NCBI GenBank assembly: GCA_034770075.1 | Contig: JAVJAP010000028.1 | Coordinates: 616,012 to 680,011, forward strand | Source of the DNA: Aralia elata | Lineage: Eukaryota; Streptophyta; Magnoliopsida; Apiales; Araliaceae | DNA: 64,000 nt | Direction of reading: 5' to 3' | In this document: positions 12,569-24,032 of the stretch, in pieces | How the letters are laid out: every line of letters begins with the position of its first letter | How positions within the stretch are numbered: the first letter of the stretch is position 1 | Notes under the pieces: generated by a model | Database searches by the model: none | The model's input: the letters and a program-made list of their open reading frames with translations, nothing else | Told to the model about the DNA's origin: nothing | Translations under genes and position numbers: made by a program

Positions 12569-13351
12569 ATGGCACACCTTGACTTCCAAGAAGGGCAGTC
12601 CACTAGTAAACCTCCATTATTGCTCGGGAGCGAGAACTTCAATTTTTGAAAATTCAGAATGAAGATTTATCTCAAAAGGGACCTATGGGAATGGCGGGTT
12701 GTTGAAAATGAACCTACTATTCCTAGGCATGATGATGGTAGACCTAAGGCTCTCATAGAGATGGATGCAAACGAAAGCTATATGTTTTGTTATGACTCAA
12801 GAGCCATGAACACCTTGCTAAGCGAAATGGTCCAAGTTGAAATTGATAAAGTTTCAGCATGGAACACGACAAAAGAAATCTGGGATACTATCTTGACAAG
12901 CCACGAAGGTACTTCCAAAGTCAAGGAGGTGAAGTTGAGTATGCTAATGCAAGACTATGAGCTATTCAAGTTAGAAAAGGATGAAACAATCAATGATGCT
13001 CAAGCGAGGTTCCTCACACTAATGAACTCTCTAAGCATGCTGGGTAGAAAAATTGATCAAAAGGAAATAAATAGAAAACTGTTGAGAATCATGCCAAAAA
13101 GATTTGCTCCAAAAGTTACCACCCTCCAAGACTCACCAACAATTAGCACTATGGAGACTCTCACCCTCTTTGGTGAACTTGAAGAGTTTGAAAATCAACT
13201 CAAGAGGTATGATGATAAAGTTGAGGCACCAATAAAGAAGACATTGACACTTCAAGCCGAGAACAACAATGAAGGTGATCACGAAGATTTTGATGAAGAA
13301 ATTGAAATACTCTCAAGAAAACTCGAGAGACTACTTCAAAGAAAGAAATAA
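12569..13351 (+). pseudogene. Copia-2 gag N-terminal domain (UBN2 type), one premature stop
   Basis: The frame opens at ATG 12569 (MAHLDFQEGQ) and meets TGA at 12647-12649 in the place of the conserved Trp of the NFxxWKxRM region, then stays in the same frame from 12659 to 13351: KVSAWNTTKEIWDTI, KLSMLMQDYELFKL, EEFENQL. This is the copia gag polypeptide (UBN2) that forms the particle shell. A single TGG-to-TGA change is enough to explain the break. Confidence 0.9.
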
Positions 13352-14084
13352 AGGAAGAATCAAAAAGGTAGCTCAACTAAGTCCAAAACAGAAGAAGAAG
13401 AAATTAGCCAACTCTGTTTCATTGGACTAGAAGATGCATGATAATCAACTTGAGGTAACAAATTTTCATGAAGCTTTTGAAATATCTATATCTGTTTATC
13501 TTGCTTTACAAAATAAAAATCAACAGCTCAAAAAGAAAATTGCTTATTTTAAGAATTGCGTAAATGAGGTAATAAATGAAGTTGAGTCACTTATTGAAGA
13601 GAGAAAAGAAAATGAATATCTTAAAAATGAAAATGATATTTTAAGGGAAAATTTGAAAATGAGAGATGCATGCATAGATGCTTTTAATGATGGAAAAATA
13701 ATGAATGTGCAACATGATAATAATGATAATAATGAAGAAATAATATCTTTGAAAAAGGACCTTGCAAAATTTGTACAAGGAGAAGAAAATTTAAATATAA
13801 TATTGGGTGCTCCAAGATCTAGCATTGATAAGCAAGGAATTAGGTATAGTCCTATTAAAAATGTGAAAAATAGGACTAATGATAATATTAGAATTATTAA
13901 TAGGAAACCAATGCATAAACCACTTTATTATTCACCGTTTGTTACATGCAAAAAATGTGTTTTTAAAAGTCACTTTGATTCTAATTGTAATAAAATTAGA
14001 ATAAAACAAATTTGGGTAAAGAAATGTGATTTATATGTTACTAACCCAAACGGACGCAAGAAGATTTGGGTACCAAAAAGGTAG
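13352..14084 (+). pseudogene. Copia-2 gag C-terminal coiled coil and CCHC zinc knuckle
   Basis: After a frame change in 13352-13433 (ISQLCFIGLED is readable) an open stretch 13434-14084 holds a long charged coiled coil (NENDILRENLKMRDACIDA) and CKKCVFKSHFDSNC, an exact CX2CX4HX4C knuckle, ending NGRKKIWVPKR. In SIRE-like elements this KIWVPK region comes just before protease; here the protease motif never appears. Confidence 0.87.
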
Positions 14085-14428
14085 AGACTATTTGTTTGTT
14101 TTGTAGATGTCTCAAGGTTAAAAAGGAGATGGATAACACTTTACTTTGAGAGAGTAAGTTACCTATAAATTATCTAGTGGAATCTGTAAGTACCTCATAT
14201 TGTTTTAAATAGAGTTTTAATTAGATATATTATTATGAAAAATCTATGATTTCGTAACACAATTGTGTTCATAACTTCATTTATTCTAAAGTTTTTATTG
14301 TGCTTAATGCTCTATATTTAATTTAAATAACAATCTTGATGAGGAATTAGTGCATATAATTTTTGTTGATTTTAACCATGATTTGTCAAAAGAAGATAAT
14401 GAGGATTCTGCAAGAAAAGACAATCTAG

Positions 14429-14788
14429 AACGTGGAATCAGACAGTAGAATCCAGACAACCTATCCCATCTACATTAGAAGTAAAAGCAAATAAACTTGA
14501 AAAGCAGACATATGAAATCAGGCACCCTGACCCGTCTGTTTTAGAAGAAAACTCAGATATACAGACAATTGAATCCAGACAGGCTGACCCGTCTGCTTCA
14601 GAAGAAAAATCAAACGATCATTCAGAAGCAAAAAGTGACATACCAGAACCTGAACCAGAAGAACAAATGTCAAATGTCAGACTTCCTAGATCATCTAGAA
14701 CTGTGAAAAGCAATACTCCTAACCTGAGAATTAAAGACCACAACATTGGGATGACCAAAAGGAGTGTTTTTGAAGAGATTTGGTTATG
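14429..14788 (+). pseudogene. Copia-2 residual IN-RT linker ORF with internal repeats
   Basis: In-frame peptide repeats ESRQPIPSTLE, EIRHPDPSVLEE and ESRQADPSASEE, then LPRSSRTVKSNTPNLRIKDH and a stop at 14786-14788. It corresponds to the variable linker between integrase and RT; both neighbouring enzymes are absent. Confidence 0.75.
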
Positions 14789-15295
14789 AAAATACAAAAT
14801 TCAAAGTTACACTAAAGAGCACATCTATCAAGCTTACTACTGGTAACAACAATGTTGATATATAGATAACAAATCTCAAAGGTATGATCATGTTATTTCA
14901 TTGCTATATGTGATATTGTTATAAGATTACTCCAGTGTCATTCTTTATCCTTGCGTTCATTTCTTTTAATGTCGACAAAAGGGGTGAGATAACTAAATAT
15001 GTTAAATTGATATGATTATCTATGTTTACCATATTAACAATTGATTATCTGTTTAATGGACTTGTTTGATTCTTTTTTATAATGACAAATGGGGAGAGAT
15101 ATATATTTGAATTGGTATTCCTGTTGGTACTGAGATTCTATATTTTGCTGGAATATACAAATGATGGTAATTTTGGAATTTGTATGTTTAAAGTATTGCT
15201 CATTAATATGCATAATTTTAGGGGGAGCTATATAGTTAGGGGGAGCATGTTGATTACATAGTTTAATATATTGTCATCACCAAAAAAGGGGAGAA
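14789..15295. other. Copia-2 3' untranslated region and polypurine tract
   Basis: No coding signal. Three GGGGGAG-like purine-rich tracts (about 15088, 15220 and 15238) and the terminal AAAAAAGGGGAGAA at 15282-15295, which abuts the 3' LTR. Confidence 0.75.
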
Positions 15296-16543
15296 TGTTA
15301 GTTTTTATTCTTTATAGTTTTAATGATGACAATATGTTTGCATGGATTATGTTTTGGGTTGATCTAATATTGGTCTGTTGAATATGATGCAGTAACCTGT
15401 TATGATATATTTCATATCATTGTTGAAAAATATCTTTCTAATATATGTTTAAACAGTTGCTGAGTTAGAATATCTAAAGAAATCTATTTAGTTGAGAAAC
15501 CAATTCTAATTTGGATTGGAGTTTATTAAGGAGTTGGTTTAGCTAAGGAATCTGTTTAAAATTGAATTGTAGTCTTTTTAAGGTAGCAGGTTCAACTGTT
15601 AAAGTTGTTTAGAAAAAGGACTCTTAACAACCCTATCATGAATATTCTCTAGCTCCTTAATTTTAGCTTGCTATAATTATCATATCTTTAACTTGCTGGT
15701 TTAGAAATATATTATAGCTGTTAGCTATAGCAGATTGCTAATATTGCTATCCTTTATTGAGCCATTTATGCTAACTGATTGAACTAGTCGTTGCTCACTA
15801 TTCTATATATATATATCCATCCTGCTCGGCAAAAGAAGATACAACACTTGAAGCTGAAATACATTATTGAGTACATCCTGAAAGCTTTCTAAAGTCTGAT
15901 TCCAGCTACTATTTGTAATCTCTTGAATTCCTTTTAGCTGGAAAGTCTTTGTAATCTTTTATTCATATCTCTTGTAAACCAAACACAAGTCTAGCTTGGC
16001 TTGAGTGGTCTTGTAATAGTTAGTCTGTACAAAGGAAGCCTCAAGGTCTCAGTGTTGAGAGAAGTTGCAATGGTGCAAAAGTTGCAGAGGTGTAAGGGGA
16101 CAGAGGTGTCCAAGTCAGAATCGAGCTTTTTTGCACAGGGAGTTTTATGTAATTCTTTGAGAATTAAGTTTAATAAAAAGTGTCTCCAATACCAATTGGT
16201 ATTGGACGTGGATTATGCCACTAGATTAGTGAATAGGGGCTGAACCACGTAAAAATCTTGGTGTGATTTACTGTTATATTCTTCTCTATTCTGTTTTTGT
16301 ATTTCTGGAAATTTGGTTCTACTCACGCTTGAAGATATACTAATCCAGACACTAAATCAGACAAGATATCCTGTCCGATTATAACTAACGAAGAACATAT
16401 ACTAAAACAGACACGGAATCAAACAGGGTTACCTGTCCGATTTAAACCTGTAGCAGAAAAACTCAAAAATTGACCACTATTGATCACTTTTGGCATTTAC
16501 ACCTATTCACCCCCCTCTAGGTGTTCTTATTTACAGAATTACA
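15296..16543 (+). repeat. Copia-2 3' LTR
   Basis: 1248-bp partner of 11245-12508; the size difference is mainly the shorter AT run at about 15804-15817. Confidence 0.93.
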
Positions 16544-17103
16544 ATAAACACATCACTTACTTCTTCTAGAGAAGTCAAACCATGGAATGTCCTTGTTTGG
16601 TCATGGTTGTTCAAAACAAAAAGAAGTCCTGAAACAATCTGGCTTTCTTTACCACAATCTTTGGTAAGTTTAAGGCTTGGGGACTGCAATCTTTTGGAAG
16701 ATTCTTTTCCCGGAGACTTAAGTCAGCTATCCTTGCTAAGGGCTTTGGATTTAAGCAAGAATCCGATCAAATCCCTTCCCAGTTTAAATCTGTCAAATCT
16801 CTTACTAAGCTTGAGCTACTCCAAGTACATTCATGTGAAAGCCTCCTATCCATGATAAGTCTGCCAAGTAGTGTATCATTGTTGTACGGGGAAAATGTCA
16901 CGTCACTGCGAAGGATAACGTTTGAATCAAAACCCGAGTTGTTTGACATGTTATTTCCTAATTCAAACTTAAGTGAAGTGCAAGGATTCTTCAGGTTAGA
17001 ACATATTGGAGCTGTGGATAGAGATATAATAAATGATTTGGGTTTGATCAATGTAGAAACACTGAGAGGAGTTTTTATTAGGAGATCCAGGTCTTCCAAC
17101 TAG
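16544..17103 (+). pseudogene. TNL LRR continuation after the copia
   Basis: Begins with the right copy of ATAAA. It reads SLPQSLVSLRLGDCNLLEDS and LSLLRALDLSKNPIKSLPSL, then a frameshift near 16800 moves the reading to LTKLELLQVHSCESLLSM, SLRRITFESKPELFDMLFPN and VQGFFRLEHIGAVDRDIIND, typical of the TNL LRR end and the post-LRR linker. The last 60 bases form the left arm of an inverted duplication (see 17068-17271). Confidence 0.85.
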
Positions 17104-17271
17104 GAAAAGGACCTTCCTATACATTTTCGACATCTGTACAATAATTGTTTTTTTAACCAATAGCCCATAACATGTGAGGGTCAGTTTGTATTAATTATGT
17201 ATGGTTCATTAAACGTGTCGAAAATGTATAGGGAGGTACTTGGAAGACCTGTACATCCTAATAAAAACTCC
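17068..17271. repeat. Local inverted duplication (hairpin) in the TNL pseudogene
   Basis: Arm 17068-17132 is repeated in reverse complement at 17216-17271, separated by about 83 bases. Shared blocks are GGAGTTTTTATTAGG, CAGGTCTTCCAA and CTATACATTTTCGACA, with a short length difference between them. One arm lies at the end of the LRR coding piece and the other in the following intron. Confidence 0.85.
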
Positions 17272-17408
17272 ACTAAAAGACCTTGAAGTAATACTTGATG
17301 ATGGATATTCATTAATAAAACCATGCGGCCCATCCAGGTGTTTTGTCTTATTCTTATCTCTTATCCTCTTTTGTGGAATTAATTTTAACAATATGACTCG
17401 TGCTACAG

Positions 17409-18060
17409 GGATTACATGAATTTGGCATATTTAGTACGTATATTCGTGTGAGTGAGGTTCCTAGTTGGTTTAGTGATGAAAATAAGAGGTTATCGTCATC
17501 ATTTAATGTGCCTTCACTTCCAAATAATTCTAGGATCGGAGGATTGAACGTATGCTCTGTTTATGGAATGCGTGACATTGCGAATTTACCACTAGTATTT
17601 ACAAAAATCCATAACAAGACCAAAAATCTAACTTGGATATACTGTCCTATGTACGTTGGACTTCCAGAATATAATGATGAAGACAACTTCGTATGGTTAA
17701 GCCACTGGAAGTTTGGTAATCAGTTGGAGGGTGCCAGGGTGGGGATGAAGTCAATGTTAAATTGTTAATGTATTGATGGCGGAGGCTTTCCAGATGAAGG
17801 AGTTTGGTATCAATCTTGTGTATGGTGAGATAGAAGATGATGTGCCTGAAAATATTTGTGAGATAGAGAATGATGAAGTCATTGGTGGAGACTTGACAAA
17901 ATTTCAGCTGAGCACAGGTGCTTACTTGCTCGCCGGTAGACTTTTCTTCTGGTCTTTGACCAACACGGATGTGATACAGAGATTATTAGGGGACAACACA
18001 ATAATTGAAGGTGTGTACTTTTGTATTGTTTTATTGCTTTCTTATCTTGTCGGAAAATAA
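17409..18060 (+). pseudogene. TNL post-LRR (C-JID-like) domain and C terminus
   Basis: After a CTACAG acceptor it reads GLHEFGIFSTYIRVSEVPSW, FNVPSLPNNSRI, NKTKNLTWIYCP and VWLSHWKFGNQLEG, which is the post-LRR domain of N-like TNLs. Two frame changes near 17735 and 17770 are needed to continue to EAFQMKEFGINLVYGE. A further coding-like stretch at 18306-18530 could be an additional degraded 3' exon, but I cannot assign it. Confidence 0.8.
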
Positions 18061-19512
18061 TTACTCTCCCTATTCCCAAAAGAATAATTAAAAGTACAAA
18101 TTTTTTTTTACCCAAAAAGATAAGATAAAGTACATAAAATATATAGAGTGTATGGTAAATATATCATTTAGTGAGGTCTATTAGTATGAAAATATAAAAA
18201 TACTCATTACTTTATATAATTTTATGGGACAACTGAAGATAAATTTAGAACATTTTTACTCTTTTTTTTCTATTTTTATTTTTTTTTGTATGCGCAAACT
18301 ATACTTTGTTCATCTTTTTAGTGACGCATGTACTATTCTTGATCAGGCTAAAGATTTTCTTAACGTGTATGGTGGCAGAGTTAAGTAATTGGAGTTGGAG
18401 GGACGTGCCATTCTTTATAAGGGAAATTAACCGCAGCATCAGAGACCTGAAGGAAGGTTATCATTTCATATCATTCATTATACTCTTTATATTTGTCTCT
18501 TCTAAAAAAGTTTGGATAAAATTCAAATGACTACTTGAGATTTGGACAGGTGTTATTTGAAACGTGATTTATTACGGTTTGTAAAATTAATACAAATACG
18601 TTACACAACTAAATCACAATATATTAGGGTATCTTTATACGAGTGCTTCTAGTTAAGAATTTTTTTGAAGTCTAAATTTCATCAACTCAAGTTTTACTAT
18701 TGAACATTTTTTGTTGAATCTATTGTATAAATAAATAACTTAGTACATATCTAATGTTCGAGCTTTTAATATTAAGTTAAAATATTGATATTTGTGTATT
18801 TATAGTTAAAACAACAATGATATTTTTCGTTACGACTAAATTTACATGATATATAAAAGTATCAATACGCAGTTCAGTAGGTCAATAAGAATATTTGATA
18901 ATTCTGATTTGGAGCAAATGTCACATGACCATCTAACTTTTAAGAATAATATTATGTGAATAAACTGTACATAAAAAGTTGTGAACAAAGAGTAGGATTC
19001 ATTTATTGTTTACCAATGAAAATATGTAAAACTTCTAATTATAGGTCCTGCGTTTTATTTTCTATCATTTTTAATACTGTATGTGCAAAACTTTTTGAGT
19101 ATATAGTTTGTGTTATATGCACAACTTTTGAAAGTGAACACATAAACTCATGTAGTTGTTGAGATTAAGTAAAAAATAACTTTATATTTTGACGCCGTTA
19201 ACCAAAATATGCAAGGACTATTATGCCCTTTCTAGTTTATTCTATAATTTATTTCTCTAGCACTGTTTCTTCTTCCCTTTCTCATTATGTGCCAGCAACA
19301 CTAACCAAATTCACCACAATCTCCTGCTATCTTCCATGGTCGACACCACTCTTCTGCCATGTCTCTCAGCCCTATGACCAACTATGCCACTCTTCACACT
19401 CCAAGCTAGTTATTCTGATTTTTTATGTGACGGGTCCACAACGTTTGGCGAAAATATTTCGTCAAGAATTTGACAGATATATGAAGAACAAAAATGAACA
19501 TAACTTGTTATA
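18061..19512. other. Intergenic, no recognised gene
   Basis: AT-rich. Only 18306-18530 has a readable stretch, which may be a remnant 3' exon of the TNL gene. Nothing else can be supported. Confidence 0.6.
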
Positions 19513-19757
19513 CTCTCTCCATTTCAAATTGTTGATAATTATTAATTTTTGAAAGTCAATTTGAAACTTTTTAAACTCAAAATTGTGATGATTCATAATA
19601 AATTATGAAATAATAAATTTTACAGAGTATTACTTTTTAAATAGTTTAAATATTTATCGACATATTGATTAAAATTAAAAGAATTTATGTCAATATTAAA
19701 TTTAAAAATAACTTAAGTTGAAGTTAATAATGATCCTATAGTTTGAAATGGAGAAAG
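19513..19757. mobile_element. Stowaway-like MITE 1
   Basis: 245 bp bounded by TIRs CTCTCTCCATTTCAAA and TTTGAAATGGAGAAAG with TA target duplications (19511-19512, 19758-19759). Non-coding and AT-rich. Confidence 0.85.
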
Positions 19758-22700
19758 TATTATTTTAATCATTGATCCAATCCAGATGAGAGAGGTTAGC
19801 TAAGAAGTAAGTTATAAATGGGGTTGATTTGTGGTATGTAGGGAAGTAGGAATTAGTCATGGCTTTCTTCATAGCGTCAAATGACACTTCTTTTGCTTAT
19901 ATTTCATGCCTTAGTAAATTAATATGCTTAAATACACTTTAAAATTTTCTTGTTTTATAAGTTAAATCCTAATATTTTAATTTTAAAATATTAAACTTTA
20001 ATGTCTTTAAATTTATATATACAAAATCGTTTGGCCACCCATATGTAATAATTTATGTGAATGAAAATATTTTGGATAATTTCACTCTATATAAAATTAT
20101 AGACACGTGGTTAGTATATGATTATTAAAGCTTATTGTGCATTGAAATAGTAGAACATCATACCTAATAGGATAAAATGCACTTTAGCAGATGTGGTTTA
20201 GTAATATTTGCAAGTCACCACTCTTGGTTTAAAATCCGACAAATTACCACCTGTAGTTTACATAATATTGCAAGTTACCTTTTTTTCCATTCAAGCTAAC
20301 ATTGAGTGTGCTACACTCGCCCATATGAGAGTTGTTAGCCCTCCAACAGCCAAATTATATCGTCAATGGTCCAAAATGTCCTCATTGCACATATATAACA
20401 TACAAACCTCTTCCATATATTTTGGCTTCTTTTGTCTCAATATCACCTCCTACCAACAATTAGGTTCTCAGTTTAATTATTGCAATTTAATAATATTCTA
20501 ATAAAAATTATAGTGGTAATGATATGTGGAAAAAATGGAATAAATTTAAATTGGGTTTTGATAAAAAAAAATTTAAAAGAAGTTTTTTGAAATGCTAAAT
20601 AAAAACATTAATTTAAGACAATTTAAAATTTTTAAACAAATGGTAGAACTAAGTATTCTTATAGTGTGTGTGAGGAACTGAGTGATTCTAGTTCCAAGAA
20701 CAAAATCTTAGAAATACTATAGGTGTGGGTTTTTAAGTGAGTGAAGAAGAGAAAAGATATCAAGTTCCAAGACCAGCCAAAGAAGAAATACAAGAAGCTC
20801 TGGAAAGGGAATCTGTCAAATTTTGAAGAATATTAGGGGATAGTATTTCTAAGATAAAATCAGATTTGTATAAAGGTTTTTTCACCTACGCAATGAGTTA
20901 AACTATTTTTATAGTGAAACAATTCCAAATTTTGAAGAGTTTGGGGACCGGAGTAGCTATATATATCTATCTGTTAGAAATATATATTGTGAATCAAAAT
21001 ATATCATTGTGTTATCGAATTGGTATCTCTCTACCCCTAACTCTTTATTTTGTTCACAACAATATTTAACAATATTTTGACAAAATTACTTGGGAAACTA
21101 GATTTAAAAATTTTAAATGGTCAAGATTGTCTAAAAAGTAAATAATATATTCAAACCCCCATTCTAGATTAATTGTTACAAATTTAGACCTTAACACTTA
21201 CAATATTCATAATCATATTGGTTAAAATTAGGTGCATTTATATGAATTTGGAATTTAAAGATGTCTTAAGTTGACTTTAAAAAGGCAATAATGATATAAT
21301 ATTTTAGAACATAAGGAACATTATTTTTTATGGAGTAATTTTTTTTTTGGGTTTGAATTATGTGTTAATTTAATTTCTCTAGGTTTGATTTCATAGTTCC
21401 AAGATGGATTAGGTCATGATGCTTACGATTTCATATTATGGGCTATTAAAAAAGATCACGGTTTGTATATTATATTGATCTTTCCTTCAAATTGTCTAAT
21501 TAAACTCAGGTATCATAGACACTCCAATTTTTAATTTATTGAACTTTGCTCTTTAGTTGTTTTAATTTTTACCTATTGCATATGAATGATATACTTCGTT
21601 ATTGCATGCTTATTATTATTATTATTTTGTCTATTCAAAAAAGACTATAAAATGACATAAAAATTTAATATATTATTACTTATAATTTAGGCAAATTAAA
21701 TAATTATTATGCCACTACTACTCTATTTTTAATAAATGTATGTTTAAAAATATAATATTTAAAAGTTGACGTTTTACAAATTTATACCTTATATATAAAA
21801 GTTCGTAAGGAAATAAATTGATAATTCATTAAAATAAATCAGTGAGTGCTTCGGTTGGTTATCATACACAATGTAATCAATACATGAGTTGACACGTAAA
21901 CATAATGTAATCAATATCTGAGTTGACCCATAATTCATGTTGAGATAATTTTCTTTAATTAATTGTATCTAACCTACAAGGCAAATACTAATATTTAGTA
22001 GCTTTTTGTTTTCTATTATGAAGATTATCTTATCTAATATTAGACAGTTACCAATATCAAAATATAAAAATTGGCGTAAAATGTGTATACTTAAAGCTTA
22101 ATATTAAGAACTCTTACTAGCTGTAATAAAAATAAAACATAAATTAAACCAATTAAATTTTTAACAAAATGAATAATATTATAAATTTAAAACATAGTAC
22201 CTTATTAGTCGTTAACAGAAAATTTTATTTATAATTTTAATAAATTATTTTTTGAGACCTTCAAGTAATATATATTATATTTTAGTAAATAAATTTTGTG
22301 TAATAGAAATTGCAAAATGAATAATTTAATTTAATTAATAATTTTATAATATATTAGTTTCTAAGTTTTTTTAAAAAATATTTAGGAATAACCTCTTCGT
22401 TAGTTCACAAACTATAGTTGTTGTTTACGTTTAGTTCTTTAATTATTTTTTTCGCGTATTTCGTCCTCAAATTATATGTTTCTTTGATGTTAGTCCCCAA
22501 AATACAGTATCTTGTTAATGTTTAGTCCTCATACTGTGGTTGTTGTTCATGTTTAGTCATCAATCTATACGCCTTTTCTTTTTTATTTTTCTTTGTCTTT
22601 TAAGATGATACATGTTCCCCTAATTTTTTTCTCTGCCTTGTCCAATTTCATATTTTACTATTTGAGGATTTCAAATAGAAGCTACCTAGAAAGCTGGGAT

Positions 22701-22918
22701 TCTTCATTGCACCAACGAACTGGCGTATTGCCTCATTGGATACTCCGATTCTTGGGTACTCTCAGGAATTATCTCCTTCTTTGTAATTTATGTGTTTTAA
22801 ACTTATTATGATTATTTTTGCGATTATTATGATTTCGAAACATTAATGTTACCTACGATTATTTTTGAATTATCTATATTGTTTTTGAATTATCTATTAT
22901 TATTCTTTATTATTATTA
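19758..22918. other. Intergenic, degraded repeats
   Basis: No gene recognised. 20165-20300 carries phrases of the type GCAAGTYACCAC, and 22390-22570 carries four degraded units of GTTTAGTCCTCAAACTATAG, both common in plant intergenic repeats. 21860-21930 has a short direct repeat around CATAATGTAATCAATA. Confidence 0.5.
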
Positions 22919-23176
22919 CTCCCTCCGTCCCAAATTAATTGCTCAGTTTTGACTTTTTAAAGTCAAATTGACCATTTTTAAAACTAATCTTTTTACTATT
23001 TTTGCTAAAATATAGGTGAAGAGATTATAACCAAAAAAAAGTATATACAATTTATTACTAACCCCAATTTTTATAATTTTAGAAATATATTTATATGTGC
23101 TTAATTATTAATTCTAAAAATAGTTAATTTGACTTAAAAAGGTCAAAACTGAGCAATTAATTTGGGACGGAGGTAG
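22919..23176. mobile_element. Stowaway MITE 2
   Basis: 258 bp with long TIRs: CTCCCTCCGTCCCAAATTAA at the left and its complement ending GGGACGGAGGTAG at the right; TA duplications at 22917-22918 and 23177-23178. The 35-base termini match nearly perfectly, so it is a young copy. Confidence 0.95.
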
Positions 23177-24032
23177 TATGATATTTCCATATGCGAATAT
23201 GATGATCTCTCTCACATAAATAGTGGTTGAATCCCACATCCGTGTGAGGGAAAAGTCAAGTAGAACTATCATTTATTCATGTGAAAATATCACTTTTCCA
23301 AGTTGCATTGTTTGTTGAATGTTTTTTGATTTTTCTCTAGTAGTATATATACACATAAATGTTTAAATTTTTAGTAATAAAATAAATGTCGAATCTCCCG
23401 TACCGGAATCCTTATATTTTGAGATTTGGCCGGTATCCGGGCTTCTTAGGAAGTTACCAAGTAGATTACCAAGGACATTGTTTTGAGCTGGTCTTGAATC
23501 TTGTACGTTGAAGCAATCCTGATTTAAATAAAACCGAAAGAATTTCTGTACCAAAATAAAGATAACTCAACCGAATTTTCTCTTCATTTTCTTCCTTCGA
23601 TTTTGAATTATTAATGATTTGCAGTCAATCTGTTGAAGACTTGAAGTCGAAGAGCAACAAATGGGAGATGCAATAATGAAGAACTGGTGGCAAATTAGCA
23701 AACAACTTTCATGGTGGGAGTGATCAGTCAAAGGAAAATGCTCTTGTACTACAGCTCTAAGCATTTGCAATCGAGTCTCTATTACAAACTCTTGTGAGGT
23801 ACAACTCTAAACTATCACTCTCCTATAACATTGGTTGTTACAAATGGATTGCAGTGGAACCATTTCATTAAAATAACAGAACCTTGAAGTTATAAGCAGA
23901 TTTCTTCAGCTTCTTACATTGCCTGACTCCATACTAAATTTTCCTCTTTTGAACTTGATGTTAGTTGTGTGTATTCAAGTTATTTCTCCCTGGATTCCTT
24001 ATCACGACTTGTTGATGGTGGGGTATGAGCTG
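23177..24032. other. Intergenic region downstream of the IQD gene
   Basis: Probably contains the IQD 3' untranslated region on the minus strand; no clear poly(A) signal could be picked out. Short ORFs here show no known motif. Confidence 0.5.

Larger units (their letters stand above)
11245..16543 (+). mobile_element. Non-autonomous copia (SIRE/Maximus-like) with gag only
   Basis: Complete element with two 1.25-kb LTRs, perfect 5-bp TSD ATAAA (11240-11244 and 16544-16548), a PBS-like TGGTATCAAACC at 12511 and the purine tract AAAAAAGGGGAGAA before the 3' LTR. It encodes gag and a zinc knuckle and keeps a remnant of the IN-RT linker, but protease, integrase, RT and RNase H are deleted. The LTRs are nearly identical, so insertion was recent compared with Copia-1. 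It sits in the LRR region of the TNL gene in sense orientation. Confidence 0.93.
1..18060 (+). pseudogene. TIR-NBS-LRR (TNL) resistance-gene pseudogene split by three LTR insertions
   Basis: Intact TNL genes encode intracellular immune receptors (TIR, NB-ARC, LRR, C-terminal jelly-roll domain). The window enters within NB-ARC; TIR and P-loop lie upstream. Host pieces lie at 1-129, 6229-6414, 9810-10342, 10446-10823, 10913-11244, 16544-17103 and 17409-18060. Visible motifs in order are kinase-2 VLDDVDD, RNBS-B GSKIIITTRNK, the GLxLAL region, an MHQL motif (MHD position), LRRs and the post-LRR GLHEFGIF block. Each insertion is flanked by a target duplication and the frame resumes across it. Adjacent stops TAG-TGA at 6358-6363, TGA at 11183, frameshifts near 16800 and 17735, and the insertions make it non-functional. 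It resembles TMV resistance protein N-like genes; the exact clade is unresolved. Confidence 0.92.

Noticed and set aside
21118..21350. Decayed MITE suggested by GTCTTAAGTTGACTTTAAAAA
   Set aside because: Similar phrases occur near 45450, but no TIR pair or TSD can be defined.
23363..23770. Short minus-strand ORFs downstream of IQD
   Set aside because: No motif, and AT-rich surroundings; more likely 3' untranslated or intergenic DNA.
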